A stretch of 33,537 nt of DNA from an uncultured bacterium. GTDB taxonomy: Bacteria; Verrucomicrobiota; Verrucomicrobiia; CAIQCK01. The DNA is taken from contig CAIQCK010000028.1 of the NCBI GenBank assembly GCA_903870275.1, positions 1 through 33,537 of the forward strand. Direction: 5' to 3'. Positions 7,542-15,495 of this stretch are shown in pieces. The notes under the pieces were generated by a model that was not told the DNA's origin, made no database searches, and worked only from the letters and a program-made list of their open reading frames with translations. How positions within the stretch are numbered: position 1 is the first letter of the stretch; each line of letters begins with the position of its first letter. The position numbers and the translations under genes are program-made.

Positions 7542-8857
7542 GGTTTCTTGAAATGCAGCGCCAGCATCGTCAGGTCGTCGTGACGCTCGGCGCTGCCGAT
7601 GAAGTGCAGGACGCGATGGGATATCAATGCCACCGCGGCTTCGGCGTCCCCGTGCGGCTGGGCCAGCGCCTCGGCGATGCGTTCACGGCCGAACTCGATC
7701 TTGCCAAGATTGCGCGCTTCGCTCAAACCGTCGGTGAACAGCAGCAATGTTTCCCCGCCGCGCAGCGTGCGAACACCCTCATCAAACGTCATCTCCGGCA
7801 ACATGCCGAGCGCGGGGCCGCCGCTGGCGGAAAGATCTTCAGCGCCGCCGTCCGTCTGCAGGATCGGATCGGGCAGGCCGGCGTTGGCGTAACGGAGCTC
7901 GCCGGTGGCCGCGTCAAAGGTCGCGCAGATCATGCCGACAAAAATGGGCGGGTGCGGCGGCAGATCGGCGGCCATTTCCGTGGCAAGCTGCGCGGCGGAT
8001 TCGCGGGCCAGGATGTTGTTCTTCGCGATCAGCATTCCGGCAGGAGACATGCCGGCGCCGGCGGTGCCGCAGGAACGGCGCGTGTCAAAGAGGCAGCGCA
8101 CCATGTAGAGCGAGGCGGCGACGCCTTTGCCGGTGATGTCGCCGACGATAAGCGCCACCTTCGTCGGCGAGAGCTGGATCACGTCGTAGAAATCGCCGCC
8201 GACGGCGAGGGCCGACTCGTTACAGGCGTGAATCGTGACATTGGGAATCGGCGGCATCTCGCTCGGCAGGAAGCTCTGCTGGATTTGCCGGGCGAACTCG
8301 CGCTCCTGCTGCTCGCTCTGTTGCTTCAGCAGCGCCTTGTGCATCTGGGCGTTGCTGATGGCCGTGGCGGCGAGGCTGGCGAAGGCCTCGAAGAACCCGC
8401 CGTCGTCCTCGTCGAAGACCGGTTTGTTCCGGGGATCAATCGCCTGCAAAATGCCGGTGACTTTTCCCTGCACGCGCATCGGCACGCAGACCATTGAGCG
8501 CGGAATCAGACCGCTTTTTTCCGCGGCCGCGCGGTTGAAGCGCGGGTCGTTGGCCACATCGGTGAGAACGAGTGACCGCCCCTGCTGCGCGACCCAGCCG
8601 CCGATGCCCTGGCCCATTTTGAGGCGGACGTTCTGCCGGACGCGTTCGCCGTAAGGACCGGTGGCGATGACGTAAACCAGTTCGTTCGTGATCTTGTCCA
8701 CCAACGCGACGCTGACGGCGGCGGCATCCATCGTCGCCTGGGCCACGTCGAGGATGTTGGGCAGAACGTCGTCGGGATCGAGGCTGGAGTTGATGGCGGC
8801 GGCGATCTCGACAAGCTTCGAGAGCGCGGCCAGCTTGTTCTCAAGGCGCGCGGTCAT
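7538..8857 (-). CDS. GAF-PP2C (RsbU/SpoIIE-type) serine phosphatase
   Basis: 439 residues from the ATG at 8857. An open frame to 8974 exists, but the 8857 start overlaps the stop of the MCE gene by 4 bp (ATGA), typical of coupling. Residues about 12-172 form a GAF sensor domain (VKLGQGIGG-like motif LKMGQGIGGWVA, then SMVCVPMRVQGKVTGIL). A helical linker (173-192) leads to a SpoIIE-type PP2C domain (about 200-437) with the metal-binding motifs GGDFYDV at 220-226, GDITGKG at 239-245 (Asp240) and HDDLTMLAL near the end. These enzymes dephosphorylate STAS antagonists in response to signals sensed by the N-terminal domain. The GAF ligand cannot be inferred. Confidence 0.9.
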   Translation of the reverse strand: MTARLENKLAALSKLVEIAAAINSSLDPDDVLPNILDVAQATMDAAAVSVALVDKITNELVYVIATGPYGERVRQNVRLKMGQGIGGWVAQQGRSLVLTDVANDPRFNRAAAEKSGLIPRSMVCVPMRVQGKVTGILQAIDPRNKPVFDEDDGGFFEAFASLAATAISNAQMHKALLKQQSEQQEREFARQIQQSFLPSEMPPIPNVTIHACNESALAVGGDFYDVIQLSPTKVALIVGDITGKGVAASLYMVRCLFDTRRSCGTAGAGMSPAGMLIAKNNILARESAAQLATEMAADLPPHPPIFVGMICATFDAATGELRYANAGLPDPILQTDGGAEDLSASGGPALGMLPEMTFDEGVRTLRGGETLLLFTDGLSEARNLGKIEFGRERIAEALAQPHGDAEAAVALISHRVLHFIGSAERHDDLTMLALHFKKP

Positions 8858-9978
8858 TTCGGGGCGTCGGGCACGGCAGACTTGGCGGCGGGTTGATCCG
8901 CAGGCACTTTGACGGCGCCGCCCGACTCCGGCTTCGCGGCGTCCGGTTTCTTCTGGCTGGAAAAGACGGACCACGGAGCAAAAATCAACCGGAAGGTGTG
9001 CGTGATGTGCTTGGCGTTGTAACCCGTCTCGCGCAAGCTCGTCAGCATCATGCCAATGTTCTCGCGGTTGTCGTTGAGGAGGGCGTGCGTGGTGTCGAAG
9101 GTGGCGCTGGCCTTGTCGAGTGTCGTGCCGGCCTTGTCGAGCGTCCCGCCAGTCTTGGCCAGCAGTTCGTCGAGTTTGGGCCGCAGTTCGGCCGTGAGTT
9201 TTTCCATGTTGGTCAACAACGACTCCAGTTTCGGCTTCGTGTCGCCGAGCGTGTCGTTCAGCATGGCGAGGGTGGTCTTGCTTTTTTCGGTCAACTCGCG
9301 GGCGTTGCCGAGGGTGGCTTTGAGGTTGTCGCGGTTCTCGCCGAGCATTTCCCTGGCTTGCTTGAGCATGGCGTCGGCGTTCTCCAGCGCGACCTTGGCT
9401 TGGGCCACGGTGGTCTTGAGGTTTTGTTTGAAGTCGGGGTCTTTGATGACGTCATTGACGTTGGCCAACACCGTCTGGATGGAGTTCAGCAGCGGTTCGA
9501 GCTTCACCACCAGTTTGCGGGAGGTGTTGATGAGGATGTCCAAGCCGCCGCTTTCGCCGAAGATCTCGACTTCCTTGCCGGGCGGCAACGGTTGCGCTTT
9601 GTTCGGGTCGCCGGGCACGAGGTCCAGCTCCTTGTCGCCGAGCATGCCCACCATCGTGACCATGGCTTTGGTTTCGGTGTTGATCGGGGTTGCCTCGTCT
9701 ATTTTGGTGACGACTCTGATGTGATAGAACTTGCCGGCGGCATCCTGCTTCGGCGTGGCGAGGTCCGTCAGCTCTTTGACTTCGCCGCATTTGCGACCGG
9801 CGTAGGTGACGGAGGTGCGTTCCTTGATGCCGCTGACGCTCTCAAAGTAGAGCGTCACGTCTTTCGTGTGTTGGAAGAGGGGAAACTTCCCCACCGCCAG
9901 GACCATGAAAATAAGCGCGACGGCGCTGAAGAAAATGACGGCACCCGGTCCGGTTTTCGGGCTTTTGTATTCGGCCAT
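8854..9978 (-). CDS. mlaD: MlaD-type MCE domain protein
   Basis: 374 residues with one N-terminal transmembrane helix (about 14-34), then an MCE domain (about 39-120: VTLYFESVSGIKERTSVTYAGRKCGEV). A long helical region follows (about 150-330) with repeated leucine-rich segments such as LKQAREMLGENRDNLKATLG and LDKAGTTLDKASATFD. MlaD proteins form rings that bind phospholipid in the periplasm and dock on the MlaE permease. This version is much longer than E. coli MlaD, and its helical tail resembles tube-forming or needle-forming MCE proteins, which could help span the periplasm. The Ala/Pro/Lys-rich end looks disordered. It lies 15 bp downstream of the ATPase gene. Confidence 0.9.
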   Translation of the reverse strand: MAEYKSPKTGPGAVIFFSAVALIFMVLAVGKFPLFQHTKDVTLYFESVSGIKERTSVTYAGRKCGEVKELTDLATPKQDAAGKFYHIRVVTKIDEATPINTETKAMVTMVGMLGDKELDLVPGDPNKAQPLPPGKEVEIFGESGGLDILINTSRKLVVKLEPLLNSIQTVLANVNDVIKDPDFKQNLKTTVAQAKVALENADAMLKQAREMLGENRDNLKATLGNARELTEKSKTTLAMLNDTLGDTKPKLESLLTNMEKLTAELRPKLDELLAKTGGTLDKAGTTLDKASATFDTTHALLNDNRENIGMMLTSLRETGYNAKHITHTFRLIFAPWSVFSSQKKPDAAKPESGGAVKVPADQPAAKSAVPDAPK

Positions 9979-9993
9979 AAGAGTCTCCGTTGA

Positions 9994-10848
9994 TTACTGC
10001 GATTCACCCAGAATGTCTTGCAAATAACTGTCGGCGTCCTGGCGCACTTCGCTCTCCGGATCGCCATTAATGAAACGCTTCACGCCAGGGTCGGGATGCG
10101 CGCGGATTTCATCCGGCGTGCCCACCGCCCAAATCTTGCCCTTGTTCAGCAGGATCATCCGCGTGCCGATGCGAAACGCGCTGGTCATGTCGTGGGTCAC
10201 GACGACCGCGGTGACGCCGAGTTCCCTGCAAAGCTTCAGCGTCAGCTCGTCGAACTCCGTGACGCGCGTCGGGTCCAGCCCGGCCGTCGGCTCGTCGCAA
10301 AACAGCAGCTTCGGGTCGAGCGCCAGGGCGCGGGCGAGCGCGGCGCGCTTCTTCATGCCGCCGGAAATTTCTGCCGGCTTCAGGTGCGCAAACTGCGTCA
10401 TGCCGACCAGTGAGAGTTTCATCTTGACCATGATGTCCACGGTCATGTCCGGCTGGTTTGGATAGTGCTCGCGAATCGGCAGCGCGACATTGTCGCCGAC
10501 GGTCATCGAGTTGAACAGCGCACCGCTTTGGAACAGCACGCCGAACCGCCGCCGCACGTTGATAAACGCCTCCTCCGTCAGGCGCGTGATCTCGCTGCCG
10601 TCAATCCAGATGCGGCCCTGCTCCGGTTGCTGGAGGCCGATGAGCTGCCGCAACAGCGTGCTCTTGCCGCAGCCGGAGCCGCCCATGATGACGAGGATTT
10701 CGCCGCGCTTGACGCGGAAGTTCAGCCCGTCGAGCACGCGCCGGCCATCGTAAATCTTCACCACGTCCTCCACGACGATCACGTCGTCGGCGCCGATGGG
10801 CCCGCTTTTCGGCTGCGTTTCGGCGGAGGTTGGAGCAGGAGCGGTCAT
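9994..10848 (-). CDS. mlaF: MlaF-type ABC transporter ATP-binding protein
   Basis: 284 residues from the ATG at 10848, which follows the mlaE stop after only 2 nt. A 24-residue unconserved N-terminus precedes the ABC domain. Walker A is GGSGCGKS (56-63), the Q-loop region is VLFQSGALFNSMTV, the signature is SGGMKKR (162-168), Walker B is LLFCDEPTAGLD (181-192) and the H-loop is VTHD (His219). The FQSGALFNSMTV segment is characteristic of the MlaF/Ttg2A branch. It powers phospholipid transport through MlaE/MlaD at the inner membrane. A larger in-frame ORF extending to 11580 is a read-through of antisense frame over mlaE and is not real. Confidence 0.95.
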   Translation of the reverse strand: MTAPAPTSAETQPKSGPIGADDVIVVEDVVKIYDGRRVLDGLNFRVKRGEILVIMGGSGCGKSTLLRQLIGLQQPEQGRIWIDGSEITRLTEEAFINVRRRFGVLFQSGALFNSMTVGDNVALPIREHYPNQPDMTVDIMVKMKLSLVGMTQFAHLKPAEISGGMKKRAALARALALDPKLLFCDEPTAGLDPTRVTEFDELTLKLCRELGVTAVVVTHDMTSAFRIGTRMILLNKGKIWAVGTPDEIRAHPDPGVKRFINGDPESEVRQDADSYLQDILGESQ

Positions 10849-10850
10849 GT

Positions 10851-11633
10851 TCAGATGAAATAGAAAAACGCCGTCAGCACGCAATCGCAGGCGATGATCA
10901 TGACGATGGAGGTCACCACCGACTGCGTGGTGCTCTTGCCGACGCCCTCGGCGCCGCCTTCGACAATGAACCCGAAGTAGCAGGCGATGTTGCTCACCAG
11001 CGTGCCGAAGGCCACGCTCTTGATCATGCCCGAGTAAACATCCTTGAGCTTCAGCATCTCGAACGATTTCTGCCAGTAGTGAAACGCGTCCTGGTCGAGA
11101 AAAAGCACGCTGATGAGACAACCGCCATACATGGCCATGAACACGCCGAGGATCGTCAGGCACGGCGCCATAATCACCATCCCCAGCACGCGCGGCACGA
11201 TCAGAAAATGCACCGGATTCAGCCCCATCGTTTCCAGCGCGTCCAGTTCCTCCGCCACGCGCATCGTGCCCAGTTCCGCCGTGATCGCCGCCCCGCAACG
11301 GCCCGCCAGCACGATCGCCGTCAGCATCGGCCCGATCTCGCGCATCACCGCCGCCGCCACCAGCCCGCCGACCATCGAGAGGCCGCCCACCTTCTCCAGC
11401 GTGTCCGCGCTCTGCATGGCCAGCACCAGCCCCATGAAAAACATCACCAGGAACACGATCAACAGCGAGCGCACGCCGATCAGCGTCATCTGCCGGAACA
11501 GATCGTTCACCCGCATCTTCTTGCCGTGGAACGGCGACACGAACGCCCAATACAACGTGTTGCTGAACAACCAGCACCAACTGGTGACGTGCTGAAAAAA
11601 TCGTGTGAGCGTGATCGGCATGGGGAGCGTCAT
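10851..11633 (-). CDS. mlaE: MlaE-type lipid ABC permease
   Basis: 260 residues with five or six hydrophobic segments and the MlaE family core: GLVLAMQSADTLEK, MREIGPMLTAIVLAGRCGAA and AELGTMRVAEELDALETMGL. These are the lines that define the permease of Mla/Ttg2/MCE importers, which moves phospholipids between the inner membrane and the MCE ring. The ATG at 11633 is taken; MPITLTRFF at 11621 is an alternative. It follows the STAS gene by 24 bp and precedes mlaF by 2 bp, so the permease, ATPase and regulator are expressed together. Confidence 0.95.
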   Translation of the reverse strand: MTLPMPITLTRFFQHVTSWCWLFSNTLYWAFVSPFHGKKMRVNDLFRQMTLIGVRSLLIVFLVMFFMGLVLAMQSADTLEKVGGLSMVGGLVAAAVMREIGPMLTAIVLAGRCGAAITAELGTMRVAEELDALETMGLNPVHFLIVPRVLGMVIMAPCLTILGVFMAMYGGCLISVLFLDQDAFHYWQKSFEMLKLKDVYSGMIKSVAFGTLVSNIACYFGFIVEGGAEGVGKSTTQSVVTSIVMIIACDCVLTAFFYFI

Positions 11634-11657
11634 CCGTTGGCCATCGTCCGCCGCCCG

Positions 11658-11999
11658 TTACTTCGCCCCCAGCGCCTGGAGCGCCTCGGCCTCCGTGGGG
11701 TGGATCGTGAACACCTTGTCCAGCCGCGCCACCGTGAACACGCTCTGCACCGGCTTGCTCAGTTGGGTCAGCCGCAACTGCCCGCCGTGCGGCCGCAACT
11801 GCTGGAACGCGCCGATCAGCGACGCCAGCCCCGAGCTGTCAATGTAAGTGACCGCCTGGAAATTCAGCAGGAGGCTCATGTGGTTCTGCTTGATCAGTTC
11901 CGTCAGCTTCGCGAGCAACTCCGGCGAGTGATAAAGGTCCACCTCGCCACTGATATCCAGCACCGTCACTTTATCCGCCGTGCGCACGCTTATCGTCAT
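11658..11999 (-). CDS. STAS-domain protein (MlaB-like / anti-sigma-factor antagonist)
   Basis: 113 residues forming one STAS domain. The start is supported by a strong AGGAG site about 9 nt upstream. The core loop TYIDSSGLASLIG (51-63) carries Asp54-Ser55-Ser56-Gly57, the place where SpoIIAA/RsbV proteins are phosphorylated by their kinase. Its position as first gene before mlaE-mlaF parallels the MlaB STAS subunit, which in E. coli binds MlaF. Unlike a pure MlaB, it keeps a canonical phosphorylatable DSSGL loop, and the matching kinase and phosphatase types are encoded at the end of the same operon. I infer a dual role: transporter subunit and phospho-switch target. Confidence 0.9.
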   Translation of the reverse strand: MTISVRTADKVTVLDISGEVDLYHSPELLAKLTELIKQNHMSLLLNFQAVTYIDSSGLASLIGAFQQLRPHGGQLRLTQLSKPVQSVFTVARLDKVFTIHPTEAEALQALGAK

Positions 12000-12031
12000 A
12001 AAGGAAAACTCCTTCCGAACACCACCCGGCT

Positions 12032-12065
12032 ATCGTAGTCTTATTTCCCCGCCGTTGGCAACGGC
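12032..12065 (-). promoter_or_regulatory. Candidate promoter and palindrome upstream of the STAS-mla operon
   Basis: On the minus strand TTGCCA (12061-12056) and TACGAT (12037-12032) are separated by 18 nt and lie about 35 bp before the STAS start codon. The -35 overlaps a perfect odd palindrome, GCCGTTGGCAACGGC, at 12051-12065, which could be an operator. Both are sequence-only predictions. Confidence 0.4.
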
Positions 12066-12181
12066 GTTTTCCAAGCATGAAGAATCCATGTTCCGGACCG
12101 GAAGGCAGCGGCCCGGATGGGCAATGAGGATTCCGAAACCGGCAAACTCCAGCACCCGGATCGTCTTCTGCCCGCAGGCCC

Positions 12182-12307
12182 ATGCCTTGGATTGACGAAG
12201 GCATGGACCGCCCAGCCGGTTCTGTCGCAGGCTTGAGCCAGCGTCGCCAGAAAGAGATGGCAGTTGTCGTCCATGAAAATGACTTCCCGCTGACCCCTTT
12301 CCTCCAT
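12182..12307 (-). other. Possible receiver-domain remnant in the 12000-12397 gap
   Basis: In the roughly 400 bp between the STAS and GHL15 genes, a minus-strand frame from an ATG at 12307 reads REVIFMDDNCHLFLATLAQ then WAVHAFVNPRH. This looks like the first strand, acidic pocket and helix of a response-regulator receiver domain. The frame then loses any resemblance and stops at 12041. It could be a decayed gene or chance; I see nothing else in this gap apart from the operon promoter. Confidence 0.22.
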
Positions 12308-12397
12308 TCCGTGCGCGCAGAGTAATGCTGACGCAAAACTGACGGCTTGTTCGAGCGGTTGTGATGCTGTAGGGACAAAGCCGCTCATAAACTCAAA

Positions 12398-14272
12398 ATG
12401 AAACTCCGCCAACTTTTTCTCTCCGGCGTGTTGCTGGCCGGCACCTGCGCCGCCCGCGACCTCTCGACAATCAACCCGTCGTTTCCGCGCATCGGCAACT
12501 GCTACGGAGCGGGCCTCGGCTCGAAAACCTGGGAGGAAGGTTCGAACTACTGGAGCAAGCTCAGCCTCATCATCGGCGGCGGCTACGCTCTCAGTTACGA
12601 TTGGGAAAAACCGCACTGGCCGAAAAAACTCGCCAAGGTCGAGGAGAACATCGCGCGGCTGCGGCAAGTCAACCCGCATGTGCTCGTGCTACCCTACGTT
12701 GATGTGGTCGAAAGCTCAGACGATCCCGCCGTGCCGCAACATTGGTGGGCGCTCAAGAACGGCGAACGTTGGAGCGGTTGGCCCGGTAAATTCCGCATCA
12801 ACACCGCGCTCACCGAGGTGCTCCAGTTCAACCTCGACAAAGTGCGCACGGAGATTTGCGGACGCGGATGTTTCGACGGCGTGTTTTACGATGTCTGGGC
12901 TCCCGACGACTGGCTCGTGCCGCGCACGGCGGAACTGCGTGACGGCAAAGCGGTCGTCATGCTCAACGATGGGAGCTTGCCGCGCAAAGGTTTTGCCTCG
13001 CTCAACGGCGTGCTCGCCGAAGACGAAATCAACCGCGTCATTGATGGCAAAGTGGACTTCGAAGATTTCCTCGCCCGTTATCTGCGCTGGACGCGCGAGA
13101 GCCGCAAGCCGGTCGTGACGATGATTGTTTGCCGGCCGCAGAACATCAACAACGACCCATCGTATTGGCACAAACTGAATTGGAAGGAGCGTCAGGCGAT
13201 CTGCGAGCGTGCGCGCGCCGCCGATGAAAAAACAATGCGCTTTGGTCTTGCGACGGCGCTGATGGGCGACGGCTATTTCGGCTACGACGCCGGCACGTCG
13301 GAACGCGGCACATGGTGGTGGTATCGCGAATACGACGCGCCGCTCGGCTATCCACATGGTCCCGCGCGCCGCAACGCTGACGGCACCTGGCGGCGCGATT
13401 TTGACGGCGGCACGGTGGTCGTGAACGGCACGCTTTTCGATGTCGTGGCGGAGCTCCGCGCGAAGTCGCGCGACGTGAGCACCGGCCGCGTCGGCACGCG
13501 CTTCACGCTCCCATCGTTCGATGGCCGCATCTTTTTGCCGACCGACGAACCGGCAACAACCACCGCCGATGTGGCGCCGCGTGTGACGGCCAAGCCGCCG
13601 GAACAATTGCGCGCCGCGAAACTCGACAACGGTGTCATCGCGACGCAGACACCGGGCGGCTTGGAATTGCGTTTCGACCGCGAGGCGAAACTGCGCCATG
13701 TAATCTGGCGCGGCCAACCGCTGCTAACCGGCGGCTGGCCGCTCGCGCGCAGTTCGTCGTCGCGCGAGTTTCATGCGGAAAGTATTTCGGGTGGAATTGC
13801 CGAAGCGAGTGACGGCGAGGTAAAGCTGACGTTTCGCGGCACGCTCGCGGCAGAATCGCAGCGCGTTGATTTCAACGAAACGTGCGTCGTCAAGCCTGAC
13901 AATCGCTTCACGCTGCGATTTGATTTCACCGCCGCCACCGACCTGGACCTGCGCGTGTGGCGGCATGATTTCGCGTTCCCGGTCGCCCGCTACGCCAATG
14001 CGACAGCGAGCACCGACGCCAAACGCGTCACGTTGCCCGTGGCGCTGAAAGACGAATCCTTGCTGCCATCCGCCAAACACGTCACCATTGAAACCGGTGA
14101 CACAACGCTGAATATCGAAAGCTCAGTCGGGTTGTCGCTCGTGGACCACCGCAAATACGGCACTGACGAATATCTGCTGGCGGGCTATCCGGTGCGCGGC
14201 GCGGTGAAACAAGGCACGCAGTGGTCGGTCGAGATTTCAATGGCGATTACCGCTAAACGAGTGGCGAACTGA
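12398..14272 (+). CDS. Secreted GHL15-like putative glycoside hydrolase
   Basis: 624 residues with a signal peptide (MKLRQLFLSGVLLAGTCAA, cleavage near 19). The N-terminal 350 residues look like a TIM-barrel hydrolase of the putative GHL15 type: VNPHVLVLPYVDVV, FDGVFYDVWAPDDW (about 165-178, with likely catalytic acids), then DGYFGYDAGTSERGTWWWY and EYDAPLGYP. The C-terminal part (from about 400) is beta-rich with no clear motif. I know of no biochemically characterised reaction for GHL15; a role in polysaccharide breakdown is inferred. No Shine-Dalgarno sequence is obvious. The gene stands alone between the divergent mla operon and a repeat-rich gap. Confidence 0.65.
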   Translation: MKLRQLFLSGVLLAGTCAARDLSTINPSFPRIGNCYGAGLGSKTWEEGSNYWSKLSLIIGGGYALSYDWEKPHWPKKLAKVEENIARLRQVNPHVLVLPYVDVVESSDDPAVPQHWWALKNGERWSGWPGKFRINTALTEVLQFNLDKVRTEICGRGCFDGVFYDVWAPDDWLVPRTAELRDGKAVVMLNDGSLPRKGFASLNGVLAEDEINRVIDGKVDFEDFLARYLRWTRESRKPVVTMIVCRPQNINNDPSYWHKLNWKERQAICERARAADEKTMRFGLATALMGDGYFGYDAGTSERGTWWWYREYDAPLGYPHGPARRNADGTWRRDFDGGTVVVNGTLFDVVAELRAKSRDVSTGRVGTRFTLPSFDGRIFLPTDEPATTTADVAPRVTAKPPEQLRAAKLDNGVIATQTPGGLELRFDREAKLRHVIWRGQPLLTGGWPLARSSSSREFHAESISGGIAEASDGEVKLTFRGTLAAESQRVDFNETCVVKPDNRFTLRFDFTAATDLDLRVWRHDFAFPVARYANATASTDAKRVTLPVALKDESLLPSAKHVTIETGDTTLNIESSVGLSLVDHRKYGTDEYLLAGYPVRGAVKQGTQWSVEISMAITAKRVAN

Positions 14273-14513
14273 GGCCGGTTGCCCCGGCTCATGGCGTGAT
14301 AAACGGCTCCATCGTATTCGATCCTGGGTTTCCGTGGCATGGCCGCGCTCAAAACTGTCCCCTGACATTGCCTGACATCAGGACTTTCGCGTGGGAGTGG
14401 GCCGCTTGCCCGGAACCGGGCGAAAGCACAAACAGCAGGCGTGAGAGTGTGAGGCGGGACGGGGCAACGGAACCGCCCTCACCGTGACCGCCGAAAATAA
14501 TAGCGAATTTAGC

Positions 14514-14542
14514 TTGACATACAGCGAAAATCTCTATATCTT
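14514..14542 (+). promoter_or_regulatory. Consensus-like sigma-70 promoter in the repeat region
   Basis: TTGACA at 14514-14519 is followed after 17 nt by TATCTT (14537-14542); an alternative -10, TATATC, begins at 14535. It is the best sigma-70-like match I noticed in the window, and it drives into a 33-codon ORF and the repeat-built region rather than a recognisable gene. Confidence 0.6.
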
Positions 14543-14551
14543 CGTCCTGCA

Positions 14552-14653
14552 ATGAAACGAGAAGGCGAAAAGCGCAAGACAGAGGTCGGAAGCGGGTCGG
14601 AAAACAGGGAGGCAGCCATGAGGAGCAATACGGAGGAGAACGCAAAGTCATGA
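14552..14653 (+). CDS. Small ORF of 33 residues behind the promoter
   Basis: The ORF starts at ATG 14552, about 10 bp past the -10 box, and reads MKREGEKRKTEVGSG..., a strongly charged peptide. Its stop overlaps by 4 bp (ATGA, 14650-14653) the start of a longer frame that runs through the TNPN repeats. With a start that close to the promoter the message would be nearly leaderless. No homologue comes to mind; it may be non-coding. Confidence 0.3.
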   Translation: MKREGEKRKTEVGSGSENREAAMRSNTEENAKS

Positions 14654-14710
14654 TTCTGTGCCCGGTCCTGTTACCGGAACGAGTTCTGCCGGCGCGACGG
14701 CAGATGTGCA

Positions 14711-14913
14711 AAACGAACCCAAATAAAGAACGCGGTCAAAACCGGAAAACATCGTTTTTCCGCAGGAATATGAACATTCCGATTCGCATCCGTCCGGGTG
14801 ATGAAACATTTTTTTACGAAACGAACCCAAATAGAGAATTGCAAGAGCCGTGGTGGCATAGCTTTGCAAAAAAACCGATGTCGGGACGAAACAAAACGAA
14901 CCCAAATAGAGAA
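14711..14913 (+). repeat. Three TNPN-coding DNA repeats
   Basis: AAACGAACCCAAATA begins at 14711, 14819 and 14894; the last two extend into GAGAA. Spacings are 108 and 75 bp, both multiples of three, so all copies are read in one frame (KTNPNKE, ETNPNRE, KTNPNREIE). That frame opens at 14650 and runs into the VOC gene. The core matches the ACGAAGCCAAAT repeat at 585 and 693, where the first spacing is also 108 bp. Confidence 0.75.
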
Positions 14914-15005
14914 ATCGAAACAGGCAAGACCTTGCATGACAGGAAGTTCCATCCGAGGCCGGAACGCCGAAACCAGTTCACGAAGCGGTTCGGCTGTCCG
15001 GTTCG

Positions 15006-15035
15006 ATCCGGCCCAATCCGACTGGATCCGACCGT
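15006..15035 (+). repeat. 10-bp repeat array, three units
   Basis: Three adjacent decamers: ATCCGGCCCA, ATCCGACTGG, ATCCGACCGT. The ATCCG core is invariant. The same core repeats with the same period at 15186-15225. Confidence 0.8.
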
Positions 15036-15108
15036 GATTCTATCGCAAATACGTGATTCCAATCTGCCGCCGGGAGAAGTCCCCAACCGCGTCTTCAGTC
15101 ACCCCCCG

Positions 15109-15148
15109 GTCAAAGCCAGTCAAAGTCAGTCCAAGCTGGTCAAAGTGA
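15109..15148 (+). repeat. 10-bp repeat array, four units
   Basis: Four adjacent decamers: GTCAAAGCCA, GTCAAAGTCA, GTCCAAGCTG, GTCAAAGTGA. The unit differs from the ATCCG arrays on either side but has the same 10-bp period. Confidence 0.8.
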
Positions 15149-15185
15149 TTTCGACTATGATTTTTTTGCAGCCGCATGTCCCCCA

Positions 15186-15225
15186 ATCCGATTCGATCCG
15201 GGTAAATCCGACCGAATCCGACCGT
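15186..15225 (+). repeat. 10-bp repeat array, four units
   Basis: Four adjacent decamers: ATCCGATTCG, ATCCGGGTAA, ATCCGACCGA, ATCCGACCGT. The period of one helical turn would place every core on one face of the DNA. Confidence 0.85.
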
Positions 15226-15300
15226 ATGAAACCCGCTGTGGATTGCAATGGCACGACGGCTGGAGTGACGGCGTATCCCGGTTTTAGGACAGATTCAGGC

Positions 15301-15366
15301 AACGGACTGGAAAGTCCGTTCTGCTTTGTGGCGCACGGAACCGTAGAACGGACTTTCCAGTCCGTT
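15301..15366. repeat. Perfect 22-bp inverted repeat (REP-like)
   Basis: Arms at 15301-15322 and 15345-15366 are exact reverse complements over 22 bp, around a 22-nt loop. Each arm is itself a hairpin (GGACT-TTCC-AGTCC on one strand). A diverged copy lies at 32092-32113. The element lies about 130 bp upstream of the VOC start. Confidence 0.9.
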
Positions 15367-15495
15367 TTCTCAATCCGGCCCAAAACCAGGATGCGCCTTT
15401 CTTCCGTCCCGGAACTGAATCGAAAAGCGGAGGCGTTCCCTTGGCCCGGACAAATCGCTTGTAGCGCCGGGTTCGCGGCGGGTATAAGTTTTCCC

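Noticed and set aside
14650..15495. The VOC protein beginning at 14650 as a 419-residue fusion
   Set aside because: The upstream part is built from DNA repeats in three decamer arrays and a hairpin; the VOC domain is complete from 15496.
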